Below are positions 22,171 to 22,178 of a stretch of 22,178 nucleotides of DNA, in pieces. This DNA is from JAABYT01 sp964194585 (GTDB lineage: Bacteria; Pseudomonadota; Gammaproteobacteria; HK1). Position 1 is the stretch's first letter, and every line of letters begins with the position of its first letter. The DNA is taken from assembly GCA_964194585.1 (NCBI GenBank), contig CAXMNG010000028.1:1-22178 (forward strand), read 5' to 3'. A program made the position numbers and the translations under genes. A model generated the notes under the pieces. That model did no database searches. It had not been told where the DNA came from and saw only the letters and a program-made list of their open reading frames with translations.

Positions 22171-22178
22171 GTAGGTTG
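22171..22178. repeat. start of a GTAGGTTG repeat cut by the window edge
   Basis: The last eight bases, GTAGGTTG, equal the first eight of the 31-bp arm at 10743. They lie 10 bases after the cysE stop, the same kind of gene-end position. The copy is too short to be sure. Confidence 0.45.

Overview
The window reads as a chromosomal segment of a GC-rich gammaproteobacterium. DUF2058, DUF6279 and DUF1127 proteins, a YfcG-type glutathione transferase, Tag and a CysE of E. coli type all point that way. Genus and species cannot be told from the sequence. No rRNA, tRNA, CRISPR array, transposase or phage gene was recognised.

Layout. (1) 1-4306, plus strand, a compact probable operon: an AMP-dependent acyl-CoA synthetase (5' end outside the window), an AlkA-type 3-methyladenine DNA glycosylase, a YfcG-type GST and glycerol kinase. 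Two of the three junctions are ATGA overlaps. (2) 4386-6400, minus strand: a phytanoyl-CoA dioxygenase-family gene followed by a 3-hydroxyisobutyrate dehydrogenase-family gene, behind a good sigma-70-like promoter and in visibly less GC-rich DNA. The dioxygenase gene carries a one-base frameshift near its 3' end. (3) 6489-8306, minus strand: an exported STN-plus-HEAT-repeat protein flanked by copies of a GGTGCC palindromic repeat, then tag. (4) 8393-10727, plus strand: two tandem class V PLP enzymes, closed by a perfect 31-bp inverted repeat. (5) 10822-12397, minus strand: an amidinotransferase/dimethylargininase-like hydrolase overlapping a two-TM membrane protein. (6) 12634-14707, plus strand: an FHA-domain protein with a strong intrinsic terminator, then a DUF6279 lipoprotein. 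(7) 14747-17630: a second HIBADH-family dehydrogenase divergent from a cystathionine gamma-synthase/lyase-type enzyme, which converges through a 13-bp-arm palindrome on a DUF2058 protein. (8) 17747-19327, plus strand: a flavodoxin-like protein and a solitary ParM-like actin with a 7-codon upstream ORF overlapping its GTG start. (9) 19374-22161: a GcvA-type LysR regulator divergent from a DUF1127 protein, a small unknown protein and cysE.

Functional threads are loose, as in a housekeeping/accessory mixture. There is sulfur amino acid metabolism (cysE, the trans-sulfuration enzyme and possibly the class V desulfurase-like enzymes), alkylation repair (AlkA-like and Tag) and small-acid or lipid oxidation. 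I see no convincing new multi-gene defence or biosynthetic system. The most unusual items are the solitary actin-like ATPase with its leader ORF, the frameshifted dioxygenase, the STN-HEAT protein inside a repeat-flanked interval, and the FHA protein with an unrecognised N-terminal region. At least three families of short palindromic repeats sit at gene ends and probably act as terminators.
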